In this document: piece after piece, positions 1-10,288 of the stretch | Layout: each line of letters opens with the position of its first letter | Position numbering within the stretch: the stretch's first letter is position 1 | Origin: Agapetus fuscipes | Taxonomy: Eukaryota > Arthropoda > Insecta > Trichoptera > Glossosomatidae | Direction: 5' to 3' | Assembly: GCA_951799405.1 (NCBI GenBank) | Contig: OX637343.1 | Coordinates: forward strand, 2,480,001-2,544,000 | Length of the DNA stretch: 64,000 nt | Notes under the pieces: generated by a model | Told to the model about the DNA's origin: nothing | Seen by the model: only the letters and a program-made list of their open reading frames with translations | The model's database searches: none | Program-made: the position numbers and the translations under genes

Positions 1-19
1 AAGTTGGCTGGCTGATTCT

Positions 20-309
20 TAGCACAGCATTGAGTGTAACTGTAACTCTGTCGCCATTCCGCTAGGGGTGGCCAGAGCCTCTGCAGAGCTGCCTCCATTT
101 TTTCCTATCCTTACATACCTCACTTTGTATATCCCATTCTTTCTCAATCTCCTCAATCTGATCACTCCACACTTTTCTCGTTCGTCCCTTCCCTCTTTTT
201 CCCTTCACACTTTCTTTGTATACATACTTTGTCAGTCTATCATCATTCATTCTTTCCACATGCCCGAACCATCTCATCACATTCTTTTGTACCTTAACTT
301 TCACATCTA
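20..309 (-). mobile_element. LINE family B, 3' end of RT ORF and microsatellite tail
   Basis: On the minus strand this is the C-terminal end of a non-LTR retrotransposon reverse-transcriptase ORF. It shows the post-RT motif RWFGHVERMNDDRLTKYVY, then a basic RKVWSDQIEEI segment, ending in RGSGHP and a stop. Just past the stop are tandem copies of a GTTACA-type hexamer, a microsatellite tail rather than poly(A). That tail and the post-RT motif resemble RTE-like elements; the clade is an inference. A short in-frame deletion removes the segment between DIQSE and VCKDR that is present in the copy at 50500-50757. The ORF is cut at 309 by an inserted LINE A tail and resumes at about 746. Confidence 0.8.
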
Positions 310-748
310 ATCTAATCTAATCTAAGTTGCAAAGATATGTTACATTGGAGATTCACATTACATGCATTCCCACAACCAGACACGTACAAGTTCGCACTTG
401 CACGTGCCTCATGTGAGCCTACAACATAAAAACCAATCTCAAATTGACATACACCCTGCAACTCTTGCCGTCCTTCCCTGTAACAGGAGTGACATTGGCA
501 AAGTGAATCATTTTTACAGCATGGGTGGTCAGCCGCATACCAACCTATAAGTCAAGGAACATACACGACAGATTACATTTTTTAAATCAATAAATAATAA
601 TAAACATGGACATCAAAAACTTAAAACATAAAACAAATTTCATTTTAATAAACCCTAGCCGCCAACATTACAGATCAACCGCCATTTCTTTCTGTCCTTA
701 CATACTTCTTTCATTTCTTCCAGAGTCATAACCTTCTTCATGCATCCT
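310..748 (-). mobile_element. LINE family A 3' end inserted in LINE B
   Basis: Minus-strand copy of the last 30 or so codons of LINE A (CMKKVM ... EVCKDRKKWR, stop) plus its 3' UTR and a TAGATTAGATTAGA-type tail. It interrupts the LINE B ORF. The bases CATC occur on both sides (before the tail at about 306-309 and at the inner edge near 748), consistent with a short target duplication. It is 5'-truncated, as usual for LINE insertions. Confidence 0.8.
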
Positions 749-1135
749 CTTTCAAATTACATTATTTTTTTACCCATTCATTCCTAACTCTATCCCTCAG
801 AGTTTTTCCTGTCATGCTTCTCAAATGCTTCATTTCACCATACATACTTTACTCATTTCAATATCGTTCACTGTCCATGCTTCACTTCCATACATCAAAG
901 TCGATAACAATATGCCATTGTGTACCGCCATTCTCAGATCCATCGTCACTCGCTTGTTCTTTGCTATTCTTCCTATTGCACCGACCACTTGCTTTCCCTT
1001 GCACATCCTATTCTCAAGTTCTCTTGTCATCTTTCCATTCTTCTTAAACATACTTCCCAAGTATCTAAATTCATCCACAATTTCAACTTTCGTACCATTC
1101 AACATAAACGTGCATTCTTCATTTTCGTCTTACTT
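746..1135 (-). mobile_element. LINE family B, RT C-terminal region
   Basis: Minus-strand continuation of the LINE B reverse transcriptase. Visible motifs are VDEFRYLGSMF (region after the RT palm), then AKNKRVTMDLRMAVHNG and LMYGSEAWTVN, all in the same order as in the near-complete LINE A copy at 23790-26546. The reading frame breaks near 830. It is a 5'-truncated dead copy. Confidence 0.8.
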
Positions 1136-1156
1136 GCTTTAATCTTCTTAATTTAG

Positions 1157-1867
1157 AGTGAAAAGATAAATATTTTCCTTGACATTTTGAAAGTAAAATG
1201 AAGTTATCTAGAAATATGTGATACTTAAAACAATGTTTGTCTATTCTACTTTTATTGTTTCCATCTGATTATTTTTTTGTCTCATCAATATTCGAAAAAA
1301 TATTACTTCCTGGGACTTCACTGTGGTCCGTTGCAATATCAAGCAACTGGTGTTGCCCATGAAAGCCTGAAAATATTAACTTTTGCTGTGCTTAAATTGA
1401 TATGTTATCTACCATTGATACTCGTATCTCTATTGTTATTGAGACTGAAGAGTTACTTTACGGGATCTGTTTCTGTGGTCTATGGGAGCTGCAGCTTCCG
1501 GATGTTTCTCATGTCTGCAATGGGTTTCTTCAGAGTAATAATGATGATTTTGATGAAACTGTTCGTGCTTAACGTGTGTTTTGATGGAGCACGGATCTAG
1601 AAAAGCTATTCTAGTGTCAACTGCCAGCTGTGTATGCCTAAACCTCCGAAACCGTGAAATTAAAGTTTTTTTTTCTGCACCTGGATAAACACTCTTTTTC
1701 TTGTGGGATTATCTGGTTTATAACATTTCTTTTCGGCAGATAAAATAGCGTTTTTAAATTCAATTTAAAAATTACATAGGGTTAACGTTAGGTGTTGCAA
1801 ATTTTGATGTCAATTCAGCATTGTTTTGTCTTACTTTTTAATTACATATTGTTTTCCGTGTCTTCAG
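1157..1867 (+). other. Gene-free stretch, probable RpL32 intron
   Basis: AT-rich DNA immediately upstream of the RpL32 exon. It ends in a pyrimidine-rich tract and CAG at 1865-1867, a good splice acceptor. I see no upstream RpL32 exon here. An open frame at 1277-1600 has no recognisable domain and is not supported. Confidence 0.6.
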
Positions 1868-2047
1868 GTCCTCGTGCACAATATCAAGGAGCTGGAGATC
1901 TTGATGATGCAGAACAGGAAGTACTGCGCGGAGATCGCCCACGGCGTCTCCTCCAAGAAGCGAAAGACCATCGTCACGCGGGCCCAGCAGCTGTCCATCA
2001 GGGTCACCAACCCACAGGCCAGGCTGAGGACGCAGGAGAACGAATAA
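1868..2047 (+). CDS. RpL32: Ribosomal protein L32 (eL32), last exon
   Basis: This exon encodes the C-terminal 59 residues of ribosomal protein eL32, a structural protein of the large cytoplasmic ribosomal subunit. It opens [20 protein letters not shown], continues [13 protein letters not shown], and ends RLRTQENE followed by TAA, the highly conserved eL32 C-terminus. The exon starts right after CAG at 1865-1867, in phase 0. Upstream exons, which would carry the N-terminal ~75 residues, lie before the window. Third positions are strikingly G/C-rich against AT-rich surroundings, as expected of a highly expressed host gene. A different frame across the same DNA runs on into the LINE at 2143, but it is a shadow. 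I see no frameshift or stop, so the exon looks functional; a processed copy is unlikely because an intron acceptor precedes it. Confidence 0.93.
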   Translation, partial: VLVHNIKELEILMMQNRKYCAEIAHGVSSKKRKTIVTRAQQLSIRVTNPQARLRTQENE

Positions 2048-2082
2048 ACACACACCTAACCTTATACAACTTCCTTTATTTG

Positions 2083-2088
2083 AATAAA
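2083..2088 (+). promoter_or_regulatory. Poly(A) signal of RpL32
   Basis: AATAAA 36 bases after the RpL32 stop codon, followed by A-rich then T-rich sequence. The 3' UTR must be short, because LINE A sequence begins at about 2143. Confidence 0.7.
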
Positions 2089-2142
2089 AAACAACAAAAA
2101 TTGACACATTGTTTTTATTTCAATTTCAATGCAATTTCAAAG

Positions 2143-3016
2143 CTGGGTGCCACAGCTTGTATAGCCAAAAATCAAAACATATCTAAAAATGCTCGACTGG
2201 CGGTACACAGTGGAATACTTTTACCCACCTTGATGTATGGAATTGAAGCCTGGACGGTGAGTGAAAGTGAAATTAGTAAGGTCCATACTGTTGAAATGGA
2301 CTTTCTAAGAAGTATGATTGGGAAAAAACGGAGTGACAGGGTGAGGAATGATTTTGTAAGAGAAGAATGTGGTGCAAGAGAAAGTGTGAAAGTGAAGATT
2401 AAAAGAAGTTTGTTAAGATTGTTAGGGCATATGGAGAGAATGAATGAGGAAAGACTGACGAAGAAAGTATATGTTGGTAGAATAGATGGATGTTGTGGTA
2501 GAGGAAGACCAAGAAAGGTATGGATGGACCAAATATCCGAAATTGCAAATGAATGGAATATCCAGTCATAATAAAAGAAGAGCTTGCATGAAGAAGGTTA
2601 TGACTGGAGGAAATGAAAGAAGTATGTAAGGACAGAAAGAAATGGCGGTTGATCTGTAATGTTGGCGGCTAGGGTTTATTAAAATGAAATTTGTTTTATG
2701 TTTTTAAGTTTTTGATGTCCATGTATATTATTATTTATTGATTTAAAAAATGTAATTTGTCGTGTATGTTCCTTGACTTATAGGTTGGTATGCGGCTGAC
2801 CACCCATGCTGTAAAAATGATTCACTTTGCCAATGTCACCCCTGTTACAGGGAAGGACGGCAAGAGTTGCAGGGTGTATGTCCATTTGAGATTGGTTTTT
2901 ATGTTGTAGGCTCACATGAGGCACGTGCAAGCGCGAACTTGTACGTGTCTTGGTTGTGGGAATGCATGTAATGTGAATCTCCAATGTAACATATCTTTGC
3001 AACTTAGATTAGATTG
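2143..3016 (+). mobile_element. LINE family A, 5'-truncated, RT C-terminus and full 3' UTR
   Basis: The coding part runs from 2143 to about 2670: LGATACIAKNQN, GILLPTLMYGIEAWTVSE, DFLRSMIGKKRSDRVRN, LGHMERMNEERLTKKVY, and GRGRPRKVWMDQI. A 2-base deletion near 2566 breaks the frame. The 3' UTR follows and ends in a TTAGATTAGATT tail at 3016. It sits about 55 bases past the RpL32 poly(A) signal in the same orientation. Confidence 0.85.
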
Positions 3017-3077
3017 AATAGAATCTGTTCTTCTCTGATGATGCAGTTTGAAGAAGGCAAAGTTTGACCAGTGAGAA

Positions 3078-3262
3078 ATAATAATATTAGGATGATTTAT
3101 CTGGTGAGCACTGTTTTTGTGTGAATCACATCTCAAGAGCCCTATGCGAGCTTGGTCTTGGCTAGAGAAAGCACCAATTCTCAAGCAAGACATAGTTGCT
3201 GTAGGCCTGGATGGATCTTTGGTAAAAGTGTATGAATTTTTCAATCCAGCGAAGAGAATATT
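3078..3262 (-). mobile_element. SINE 3' body fragment (5S/tRNA SINE family)
   Basis: Matches, with many substitutions, the tail half of the 5S-headed SINE at 59700-60146: the shared stretches include the GCGAGCTTGGTC-type, CTCAAGCAAGAC and TATGAATTTTTCAA segments. The head is missing. It is on the minus strand with an ATAATAATATT-type 3' tail at 3078. Confidence 0.65.
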
Positions 3263-3360
3263 GTTAAATGTAAATATTAGAATAGGTATTAGCTATAACT
3301 ATGCAATAAGAATCCTCATTAATATGTGTGGGTAGGAATCATTGAATAAAATACTTATAT

Positions 3361-3655
3361 CTATTGTTATTTATTGATTTTAAAAAATGTTATTTGTCAT
3401 GTATGTTCCTTGACTTATAGGTTGTTATGCGGCTGACCACCCATACTGTAAAGGTTCACTTTGCCAATGTCACCCCTGTTTCAGGGAAGGACGGCAAGAG
3501 TTGCAAGGCTTATGTTCATTTGAGATTGGGTTTTATATTGTAGGTCCACATGCGGCATGTGTTAGCGCGAAATTATACATATCTGCTTGTGGGAATGCAT
3601 TTAATATAAAACTTAAATGATATATATCTTTGCAGCTTAGATTAGATTAGAAGCA
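3361..3655 (+). mobile_element. LINE A 3' UTR copy
   Basis: Contains the diagnostic CTTGACTTATAGGTTG start, GCTGACCACCCATACTG, GCCAATGTCACCCCTGTTTC and the TTAGATTAGATTAGA tail. No coding part is present. Confidence 0.8.
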
Positions 3656-3698
3656 TCGAGAAATAATTATTATTACGCCTTTCTGGAACTGTCTAGCG

Positions 3699-4013
3699 CA
3701 GAGGTTCCCAAAGTGGGTGCCGCGGCACCCTGGGGTGCCGCGGAGAGAGATCAGGGGTGCCGCGAGGCGCCCCTGAAGTAAGAAAAAAAAAATTGTGAAG
3801 AGGATTGCAATTCACCAACCTATTTTGCCTGGCCAGATGTCTTCATGCGAAAGCAGAAGCTTGTGTGCATACATGAATACAAATATTTTATGGAATTCAG
3901 CCGTACAAATATGAAATATACCTACCACAGATCGATATTATATGACTAGGGTGCCGTGAGAAAACTCAAAATTTCAAATGGTGCCGTGACTTGAAAAAGT
4001 TTGGGAACCTCTG
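3699..4013. mobile_element. hAT-type MITE with 8-bp target duplication
   Basis: The ends are CAGAGGTTCCCAAAGTGGGT and its inverted counterpart AAAGTTTGGGAACCTCTG. GTCTAGCG flanks both sides exactly (3691-3698 and 4014-4021), the 8-bp duplication typical of hAT elements. It is 315 bp long with no ORF. The interior carries repeated GGTGCCGCG/GGTGCCGTG segments near both ends. Confidence 0.93.
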
Positions 4014-4164
4014 GTCTAGCGAATATATGTAGATCTAGATTGTACTGTTTTGAAGAGTATAAAAAGGGTGCAAGTTGCTTGCAGAGCCAGTATCCTACGA
4101 GCTTTACAACTACATTGAACTAACTTAACCAGTGAACAGAAACCAACGCAACGCAAACGCAACT

Positions 4165-4488
4165 AAGCTACACATATAGTGTAACTTCTTGCCGCGTTAT
4201 CCCCGAAGGGGTCGCATGTGGCGAGTTGAACCTATTTAATTTTACAGGTAAGGGGGCCGGCCTTACGCCAACCACTTCAGTTGAAGTGGGTGTTTCCCAG
4301 CTCCCTAGGGGGCTGGTACTCATTTCTTGTGAAGGCTGAGTAAACCTTGCCGGTATTTTTATTATGGGGCTTGAAATAAACACCGAAATAGGAAATCATT
4401 TCTGACACCCTCCTCGGTGGGATTCGAACCCGAGCTCACGGGGTAGAATGCAAGCACTCTCCCAACTGAGCTATCGACCGGACATAGT
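4165..4488 (-). mobile_element. tRNA-derived SINE
   Basis: The minus-strand 5' head contains a consensus pol III A box (TAGCTCAGTTGG) and B box (GGTTCGAATCCC) at tRNA-like spacing, at about 4410-4485. The acceptor stem does not pair, so this is a tRNA-related SINE head and not a tRNA gene. A body of about 240 bases follows. ATAGTGTAAC and ATAGTATAAC flank the element as an imperfect target duplication. Confidence 0.8.
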
Positions 4489-4619
4489 ATAACCAAGTGT
4501 AATGGAATAGTCGAGACTATCTTTGTGAAGATAAATTATTAAAAGTGTAAAATAAACAACTGTATAAGAAGACCAGTATTTTTAATTGAAAGACTTAGGA
4601 ACCCTAAAATCGTAACAAT

Positions 4620-5240
4620 TGGCGTCAGGTGTGGGATTTTCAAAAAAAAAAAAATATGATCTTTCCTCTAAAAATAAATAAAATAAAAAAGTGCTTAAAT
4701 TAATAACGCCCGAAGTAAAATCTTTGTGAACTGTTAAAAAAAGTGATGTGAAAAACGCAAAAGCAATTTGGAAAATTCTGGAACATTCTAGAACAAAATT
4801 ATTATTTTATCGTGTTGAGGAAGTCATCAAATTGGACCATATTTTTATTGTGTGTGATTAAAAATAAAATAAATAAATAAAAAATTCGAAAAATATTTCA
4901 AATACTGCGAAAGAACCTTCCAGATTGATCCAGAAAAAGTTTCTGAACAACTGTGTTTGTTTTGCAAGTGTGTGCGTGTACATTGGACTACCTACTCATC
5001 TGAGTACCTACCTGAGTGTGGAGAGAGTGTACCATGCTAAGGAAACTTCCCTACAACGATATTGACCACAAGCTTCCTTACTCTACCAGTAGATGCTGCT
5101 TTTTTGGTTCTTGCCAAAATAATAGTAGGAAACTACTATTTTGTATTACTACCAATATTCCCTTGACAGCTAAAATGGCGCCCACAGATAACGCTTGCTT
5201 GGCGTGGGGTCGTGAATTTTTAACCGTTGAATGCTGTTTT
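4620..5240 (+). mobile_element. Primer-binding site and leader of a gypsy-like element
   Basis: Two bases after the LTR edge is TGGCGTCAGGTGTGGGATT (4620-4638). It fits, with two or so mismatches, the complement of the 3' end of tRNA-Leu as used by several insect Ty3/gypsy elements (recalled knowledge). A-rich untranslated leader-like DNA follows. No gag ORF is open, so the internal region is lost or truncated; the right limit is uncertain. Confidence 0.5.
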
Positions 5241-6203
5241 TGACTGTTTTCACAGGCGTTAAATTGTGCAAAAAGTGATTTGAAAATAATATAATATTTA
5301 GTGCGTGAAAATGGTGTATAGGTGGCCAGGATAGCTATTCCCATTTCTCACAAAAATCTCGAGTCCCAGAAATCAAGATTCACAAAAAATGGCTGCCTCG
5401 TATTCTGCAATGCAAGTGTTTCTGTCTAATACGATTCTATCAAAACGATTTGACAACGTTGTTTTTGATCATGCTGTCTCACTCTAAATCATATATTTTT
5501 ATTCGCTCTCGCAAAAGTCAGCTGGGAATTAAAAATAATATTATTATTTACATATTTTGGACAGTGTTATAGTTTTCTGATATTATTATCGTGTTAAATA
5601 ACGTTGCATTGGAATTGCAATAAAAGTACTTATAATGTGTTCATCGATCAAGTATTTCATCTTAAAACCACGAATTCTAAATTAAAAATATGATACTGAA
5701 GTACTTCTTACTCTTATGATATGTTATTTTACGGAGGAATAACATTTCACCTTTTAAAAAATAAAAACTTCTCAAAATCTTCGCAACATAACCTCCGTAA
5801 CATAGATCTTCATACATTTTGAGCGCTCGAGATGCAACTCACCGGCAAAATGGCTCATGATTCTTCTCTAATGACAAAAATCGAGGTGAGACCTTGTGGA
5901 ATACCGTTTATGGCTTTTTTTGACATATTTTCGTAAATTCTAGAAGATTATTGTCTATGGGTCAAATGGGAATAGACACCCTGGTGCCGGACAACGTATT
6001 TCCGTCGTAACCTCAAAAAAAATCGTTCACAAATATAAGACAGCTATAAAGTAAAAAAAACCTTTATGTTTTTGTTAAGTTCCAGCTAAAAAATACTAGT
6101 GCCTCTAAATAAACTTTAATCGACATCAAACTTTCAAAATGATTTACATTCTTTTAATTAATTAAGCTTAACCAAAATGTAGTTCGGTGTATTATTTAAG
6201 AAT
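5241..6203. other. Gene-free AT-rich stretch
   Basis: I see no coding frame with a recognisable domain, no terminal repeats that I can pair and no RNA gene. It is probably decayed repeat or intergenic DNA. Confidence 0.4.
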
Positions 6204-6207
6204 GTAT

Positions 6208-6656
6208 TGTAACGGAATGTAGTAATGTACACTGGTAGATGCTTATTGGTGTGCGTATGTTTTGAGAGAATGTTCTGGCCCAGACGATTGTAATTGTGAG
6301 GTGTGTATGTGGGTAGAAGATGGTCTCTTCAAGAAATAAATATGTCCAGAATCGTCTATACAAGTGTGGTGGTGGAACTTTCTAGGGCCTGCTGGAATGG
6401 CCCCTAGGTTCCGCTATAAGAAGGGTGACAATCGGCTGGAGCGAGCAGTCTTTCAAAGCACTCACACAGTGGAACAGCTAGTTACTAGGGCGACCAATAT
6501 GGTGTAAAATAACTGTAATCTGTACAAAATAAAGCGTGTTAAAATAAATCTGTTAAAATAAGTCTGTTAAAATAAATCTATTGTAAGAAAGTCTGTGTAA
6601 ATAAACTGTATGGCTAACTTGTGTTTTAATTAAGGACCCTCAGGAGAAACGTAACA
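6208..6656 (+). mobile_element. Solo LTR, gypsy-like
   Basis: A 449-bp unit begins TGTAACGGAATG and ends GAAACGTAACA. It is flanked by GTAT on both sides (6204-6207 and 6657-6660), a 4-bp target duplication. Inside is a TATA-like GCTATAAGAAGG near 6412 and several AATAAA/AAATAAA signals toward the 3' end, as expected of U3-R-U5. No internal region is adjacent, so it formed by LTR-LTR recombination. Confidence 0.88.
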
Positions 6657-6745
6657 GTATATTTGTGTTCAAGGTGCGATATTAGCGCCTCTACTTATAA
6701 GAGCAGTTCAAAGCTCTTTATAATGATAGGTAGGTCCGAGATTTC

Positions 6746-7060
6746 CGGGTTTGGCTCAGACCCCGTTAACTAGTATTTTGCTACTGGTAAGCCTGTTTTA
6801 TAATATCGGTAGCCATATTGGAATCGATCTATGTTATTCTCACATGACGAAAGGAGGAAGGGGAAGAGGTGTTTTTTTTTAACTGAAATCAAAATGAGCG
6901 GAAAAAAAATTGAAGGAATGATTTATATTTACTGTTATTCATTTAAAAAAAGAGTTTAAGTGTAAATAAACTTTTAATTATTTAGTATTTATTAAATTGC
7001 TCATTTGTTATTAAAAAAAAACTGATTGAAAAAGATTTTTAAATGATGGTTGAACTACCG
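6746..7060 (+). repeat. Unidentified ~300-bp repeat, copy 1
   Basis: Shares its whole length with 10773-11075, starting at CAGACCCCGTT and ending near ATGATGGTTGAACT. It is AT-rich, with no ORF and no obvious terminal repeat. See the second copy. Confidence 0.75.
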
Positions 7061-7125
7061 CATGTGGACCTACAGAATAAAAACCTAAATCTCAAATGAA
7101 CGTACACCCCGCAACCTTGCCGACA
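7061..7125 (-). mobile_element. LINE A 3' UTR scrap
   Basis: Short minus-strand match to the LINE A 3' UTR, including the GCATGTGGACCTACA and CTCAAATGAAC segments. It is truncated on both sides. Confidence 0.6.
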
Positions 7126-7794
7126 ATGAAAACATCCATTACAGACTACTTTCCTATAGTCTTTACCTCGACACTCTTAAGCCACTGCACTCGCACTTGT
7201 AACTTGCTTCTGAGTACGGCCCTGGTCAACGGAGGACATTAAAAGTATATACTTTGGTAAAACTCGGTATTTAAGCGATACTTTCGAGTGATTATTTTTG
7301 AAACTTGAATGAATTTGCATTCAATACTATGCAATATTTTATACAATACAATATTTGCATACTATGTTTTCAACAAAGTAAACTCTGTCAAAAAACAAAA
7401 TACTTACTGTCAAGAATGTTAAAACACTTTTTGACACGAACTGACTTGTGGAACGAAATGTTTTCAGCCTTGTTTTCGGGTTTTAATTGGGAATTCGGGA
7501 AGATGTTACCACTCATCAATGCAGCAGTTTATTTTTAAGTGATTATTCTTTAAAAGATTCACTTGTTAACACTTTAAACTTGATAAATCACTCCGAATCT
7601 CCAGCGGCGGTTTCGTTTGTTTGGCTGCAAGGTAGTAAGCCAAACAGAATTTTGCGGCGTTTCCCGTTCCCTCGTACTAAGCGCTAGTTCAGACACGGCG
7701 GGAACCGCGCGTTTACGAATCGCGCGGTTTCAAACCGCAAAATTGTGATGCTATTCAGACACGCGCGGTTAGTATGCGATTCGTCAGTTTCTAA

Positions 7795-8085
7795 ATGGAG
7801 GTCGACGAAGAAGTGTGCTTACTGTGGTTGCTCCTTAAAAAAAAGAAAAGAAAAAGGCGGTATTGGGTGCATCCAATATTACGTGACCGACTAGTACATG
7901 GTCAGTTCGTAACGTTATATCCCAAATTAAGAATGTATGATAACAAATTTTTTGACTATTTGAGAATGTCAATAAAATCTTTTGATGAACTAATTGAACT
8001 GATCAGGCAAGATATTTCATGCTCTGAAACGCATTTGAGGCCAAGCGTGTCACCGGAAGAGAAACTCGTAATAACTTTAAGGTAA
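7795..8085 (+). pseudogene. Harbinger transposase, N-terminal exon only
   Basis: This encodes 96 residues including KRRYWVHPILRDR and the FDYLRMSIKSFDELI segment, the usual N-terminal region of PIF/Harbinger (HARBI1-like) nucleases that precedes the DDE domain. It ends RPSVSPEEKLVITLR and is immediately followed by AAGGTAAGA at 8080-8088, a strong splice donor, so the stop codon at 8083 probably lies in what was an intron. No downstream DDE exon exists: the convergent MADF gene begins 8 bases later. The catalytic part has been deleted and this copy cannot encode active transposase. Confidence 0.85.
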
Positions 8086-8092
8086 GATTTAT

Positions 8093-8924
8093 TTATTGTT
8101 CTTCAAAATCAGCATAAATATTTTCTATAACTGTAGAGGACTGAGAGCCAGAACTAAATTGCGATGGTGACGGTGACGGTGCCGGAACAGGAGAAGATGA
8201 TCCAGATGTAGTAAAATATCCTTGCGGGCTTGTATACTGTTGTCCTTGCCAATACGTAGGTGTGATCTGCTGAGTATTGTAGCGAACAGGGGGTGGTAAG
8301 CTTTGTCCTTTTTGTATCACTTGAAGTAATTCAATTTTGGTTGCTAAACGCCTATTTTCTGGTACTTTTTTGAGTTCTTTATATAACGACAAACAAAAGA
8401 GTTTGTCGTCATCTTGCTTGGTAATACTATTTTCTTGAAGTTCATTCTGAAAATGTTTTCGTGACTCGATACTTTTTTCTATTAAAACAGCTATTTTTTC
8501 TTCTGGCACTTGTGTTTTCTTACGTTTAGGGGGACGTTTTTCAGTGGCTTCGGTTGCATTGGCGTTTAGTTCACTTGTCTCCTCACTTTGCCTTTCATTC
8601 TGTTCTTCAATATTAGTTGTAGTGTCTTTATTACTTACACTATTCTGCAGGAAAAATAATCTTGAAAAATACATGTATCGGGCTCCTTTACAAGCACCTG
8701 AACCAGAAGGAGTTGTTTTTTCTTTTTTGTATTCTTTATTGTAGCAATCTCGTATGTTTTTCCATTTTTTTTGGAGTGTCTTCGCAATTTCCAAATATCT
8801 CCACCAACTCTTGCCAAGCTCGGTTCTTGATAATTTTATTTGAGTAATCATCACACTGAATGTCCCATATTGCAGGTCTCTTCTCCACCTCATCAATAAA
8901 TAGTTCAGTGTCGAAACGATCCAT
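8093..8924 (-). pseudogene. Harbinger-encoded MADF-domain protein, frameshifted
   Basis: The natural start is ATG at 8924 (MDRFDTELFIDEVEKRPAIW). Residues 1-45 (WDIQCDDYSN, RAWQELVEIFG) are the first half of a MADF (Myb/SANT-like) DNA-binding domain. The second half, LQKKWKNIRDCYNKEYKKEK, lies in another frame, so an indel near 8790-8800 breaks the domain. The rest of the longer open frame is intact: a basic RPPKRKKTQ patch, then a proline/serine/glutamine-rich tail ending ENIYADFEEQ. In Harbinger transposons such a protein helps transposase bind DNA and enter the nucleus (established for the superfamily). Here it is probably dead, though a translation start upstream in the other frame could still make its C-terminal half. 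Confidence 0.8.
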
Positions 8925-9185
8925 GGCGAACTCACGAACAGTGACGTGCTCACCGCGCGGTATCCGCAACGCAACTGAACGCGAAGTAAAGACTCCACAG
9001 TAATAGAAACGCGCGGGAGCAGCGCGATTCTATTTTCTGGCGGTTGGGTTGCGGTAACCGCGCGGCTTGATTAACCGCGCGGTTATGTCTGAACGATTAC
9101 TAACTTACTCATATAAATAAGACCCGCGCGATTTCCATGCGATTCTATAATCGCGTGGTTCCCGCCGTGTCTGAACTAGCGCTAA

Positions 9186-10288
9186 TACAACCTAACAGAT
9201 GTGCGTCTCTTTCAAACAAGTGCACTCGCCCGCGTGTTAGCTGTAACATCGCTATGATGTTGCATCACTCTCTCTCCTACTGAGTTTTACATATTATGTC
9301 TTCTCTACTGGTTCTAACTCTATGGCATCACCATAATATCAAAATTGCCAACATCTGTTACTTCGGAGCGGCCATCTTGCTTGACGTCACTATCGATACT
9401 TATTCAAAAAATATTCGTGTGTCTAAACTGAGCCTTAAACTATTCCTACATACTTAATGTTATATTTCTGATACAATAGATTTAAAAAAAAAACATAATA
9501 ACTTTCTGTATCTGATCTTGTATGGGGTTAATATTCACTTTTTGTTTTATTTTTTGTACGAAATGGGAGTAGGTATGGAATAATAATAATATGAGATAAT
9601 ATTATAGGAGCATGGCATAGCGCGTGTGTATAAGTGCACTAACACACTCACATGTACACGCACACGTCGTGGTTAATGCTCTTAACACTACGTGGTGCTA
9701 GTATCTCGATAAAACCGGAAATACAAAGAAATATTAGGATTCAGCTCTCTATAAACCTATACTCTGTGGTCTGAGCTTGTGATGATGTGGAAATTTAGCA
9801 TTACACTCCTCTGAAATGTTTTTCTACAAGTCACCAACTGAAGTAAATAATTCAATAGGTACGCAAACATTACACTTATATCATGTTTTTGTGTAAAGTG
9901 AGGTAAGGATATAATAAACTTGTCAATTATTTATGTCACTTTCCCAAAGTTTTGTGCTCTTAATTGTGTGCATAGATAATAGATATAAAATGTTACGATT
10001 CACAAGATTTTCATAATTAAATTTGAAAGACATTTTTGCAATAATACCTAATAACATAATTTTAATACTATGATTTATATTTTCAAACTGCCACAAATTT
10101 AAATTTACCGCCATTATAATAACGGCTATATAATATCATGATTTTAATACTCAGAATAATATTTTCAAACTGCAGCCAATTTAAATTTACGGCCTTGCAG
10201 CCAATTTAAATTTACCACCATTCATGTATTTCCGGTTCCCAAGCCAAGAGCCTACTGGCGCGAACGTCTCGTCTTACTCTGTGCAGTC
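9186..10288. other. Gene-free AT-rich stretch with short tandem duplication
   Basis: No supported gene. Between about 10075 and 10225 a block containing TTTCAAACTGC and AATTTAAATTTAC is repeated two to three times in direct orientation. A GTGTGT/CACACA-rich patch lies near 9625-9670. Nothing else is recognised. Confidence 0.4.

Larger units (their letters stand above)
3660..4617 (+). mobile_element. Gypsy-like LTR, interrupted by a hAT MITE and a SINE
   Basis: The LTR remainder after subtracting the two insertions has a TATA-like GTATAAAAAGGG at about 4059, AATAAA-type signals near 4550, and a 3' edge CGTAACA at 4617 that directly precedes a primer-binding site. The 5' edge is not clear; 3660 is approximate. 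The U3 is split by a hAT MITE (3699-4013) and the R/U5 region by a tRNA-derived SINE (4165-4488). Confidence 0.6.
7681..9182 (+). mobile_element. PIF/Harbinger DNA transposon with both ends
   Basis: Terminal inverted repeats start GCGCTAGTTCAGACACGGCG and match for 30 or so bases (7681-7711 against 9152-9182, one mismatch near the inner end). TAA flanks both sides (7678-7680 and 9183-9185), fitting the 3-bp TWA target of Harbinger. The two genes typical of the superfamily are both present as remnants: a transposase N-terminus on the plus strand and a MADF-type protein on the minus strand, converging. Many CGCGCGGTT motifs lie just inside each terminus and may be transposase or MADF binding sites. 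At 1502 bp it has lost the transposase catalytic exon. Confidence 0.93.

Noticed and set aside
1277..1600. A 107-codon hydrophobic ORF as a membrane protein gene
   Set aside because: No start context, no recognisable family, AT-rich biased composition, and it lies in the probable RpL32 intron.
1792..2571. A 259-codon open frame spanning the RpL32 exon and the following LINE
   Set aside because: It reads the RpL32 exon in the wrong frame; the correct frame gives the conserved eL32 C-terminus and stops at 2047. The second half is ordinary LINE A coding DNA.
4410..4485. tRNA genes (also at 12662-12740, 16993, 50762 and 58440)
   Set aside because: A and B boxes or T-arms are present but acceptor stems do not pair and SINE bodies follow, so these are SINE heads.
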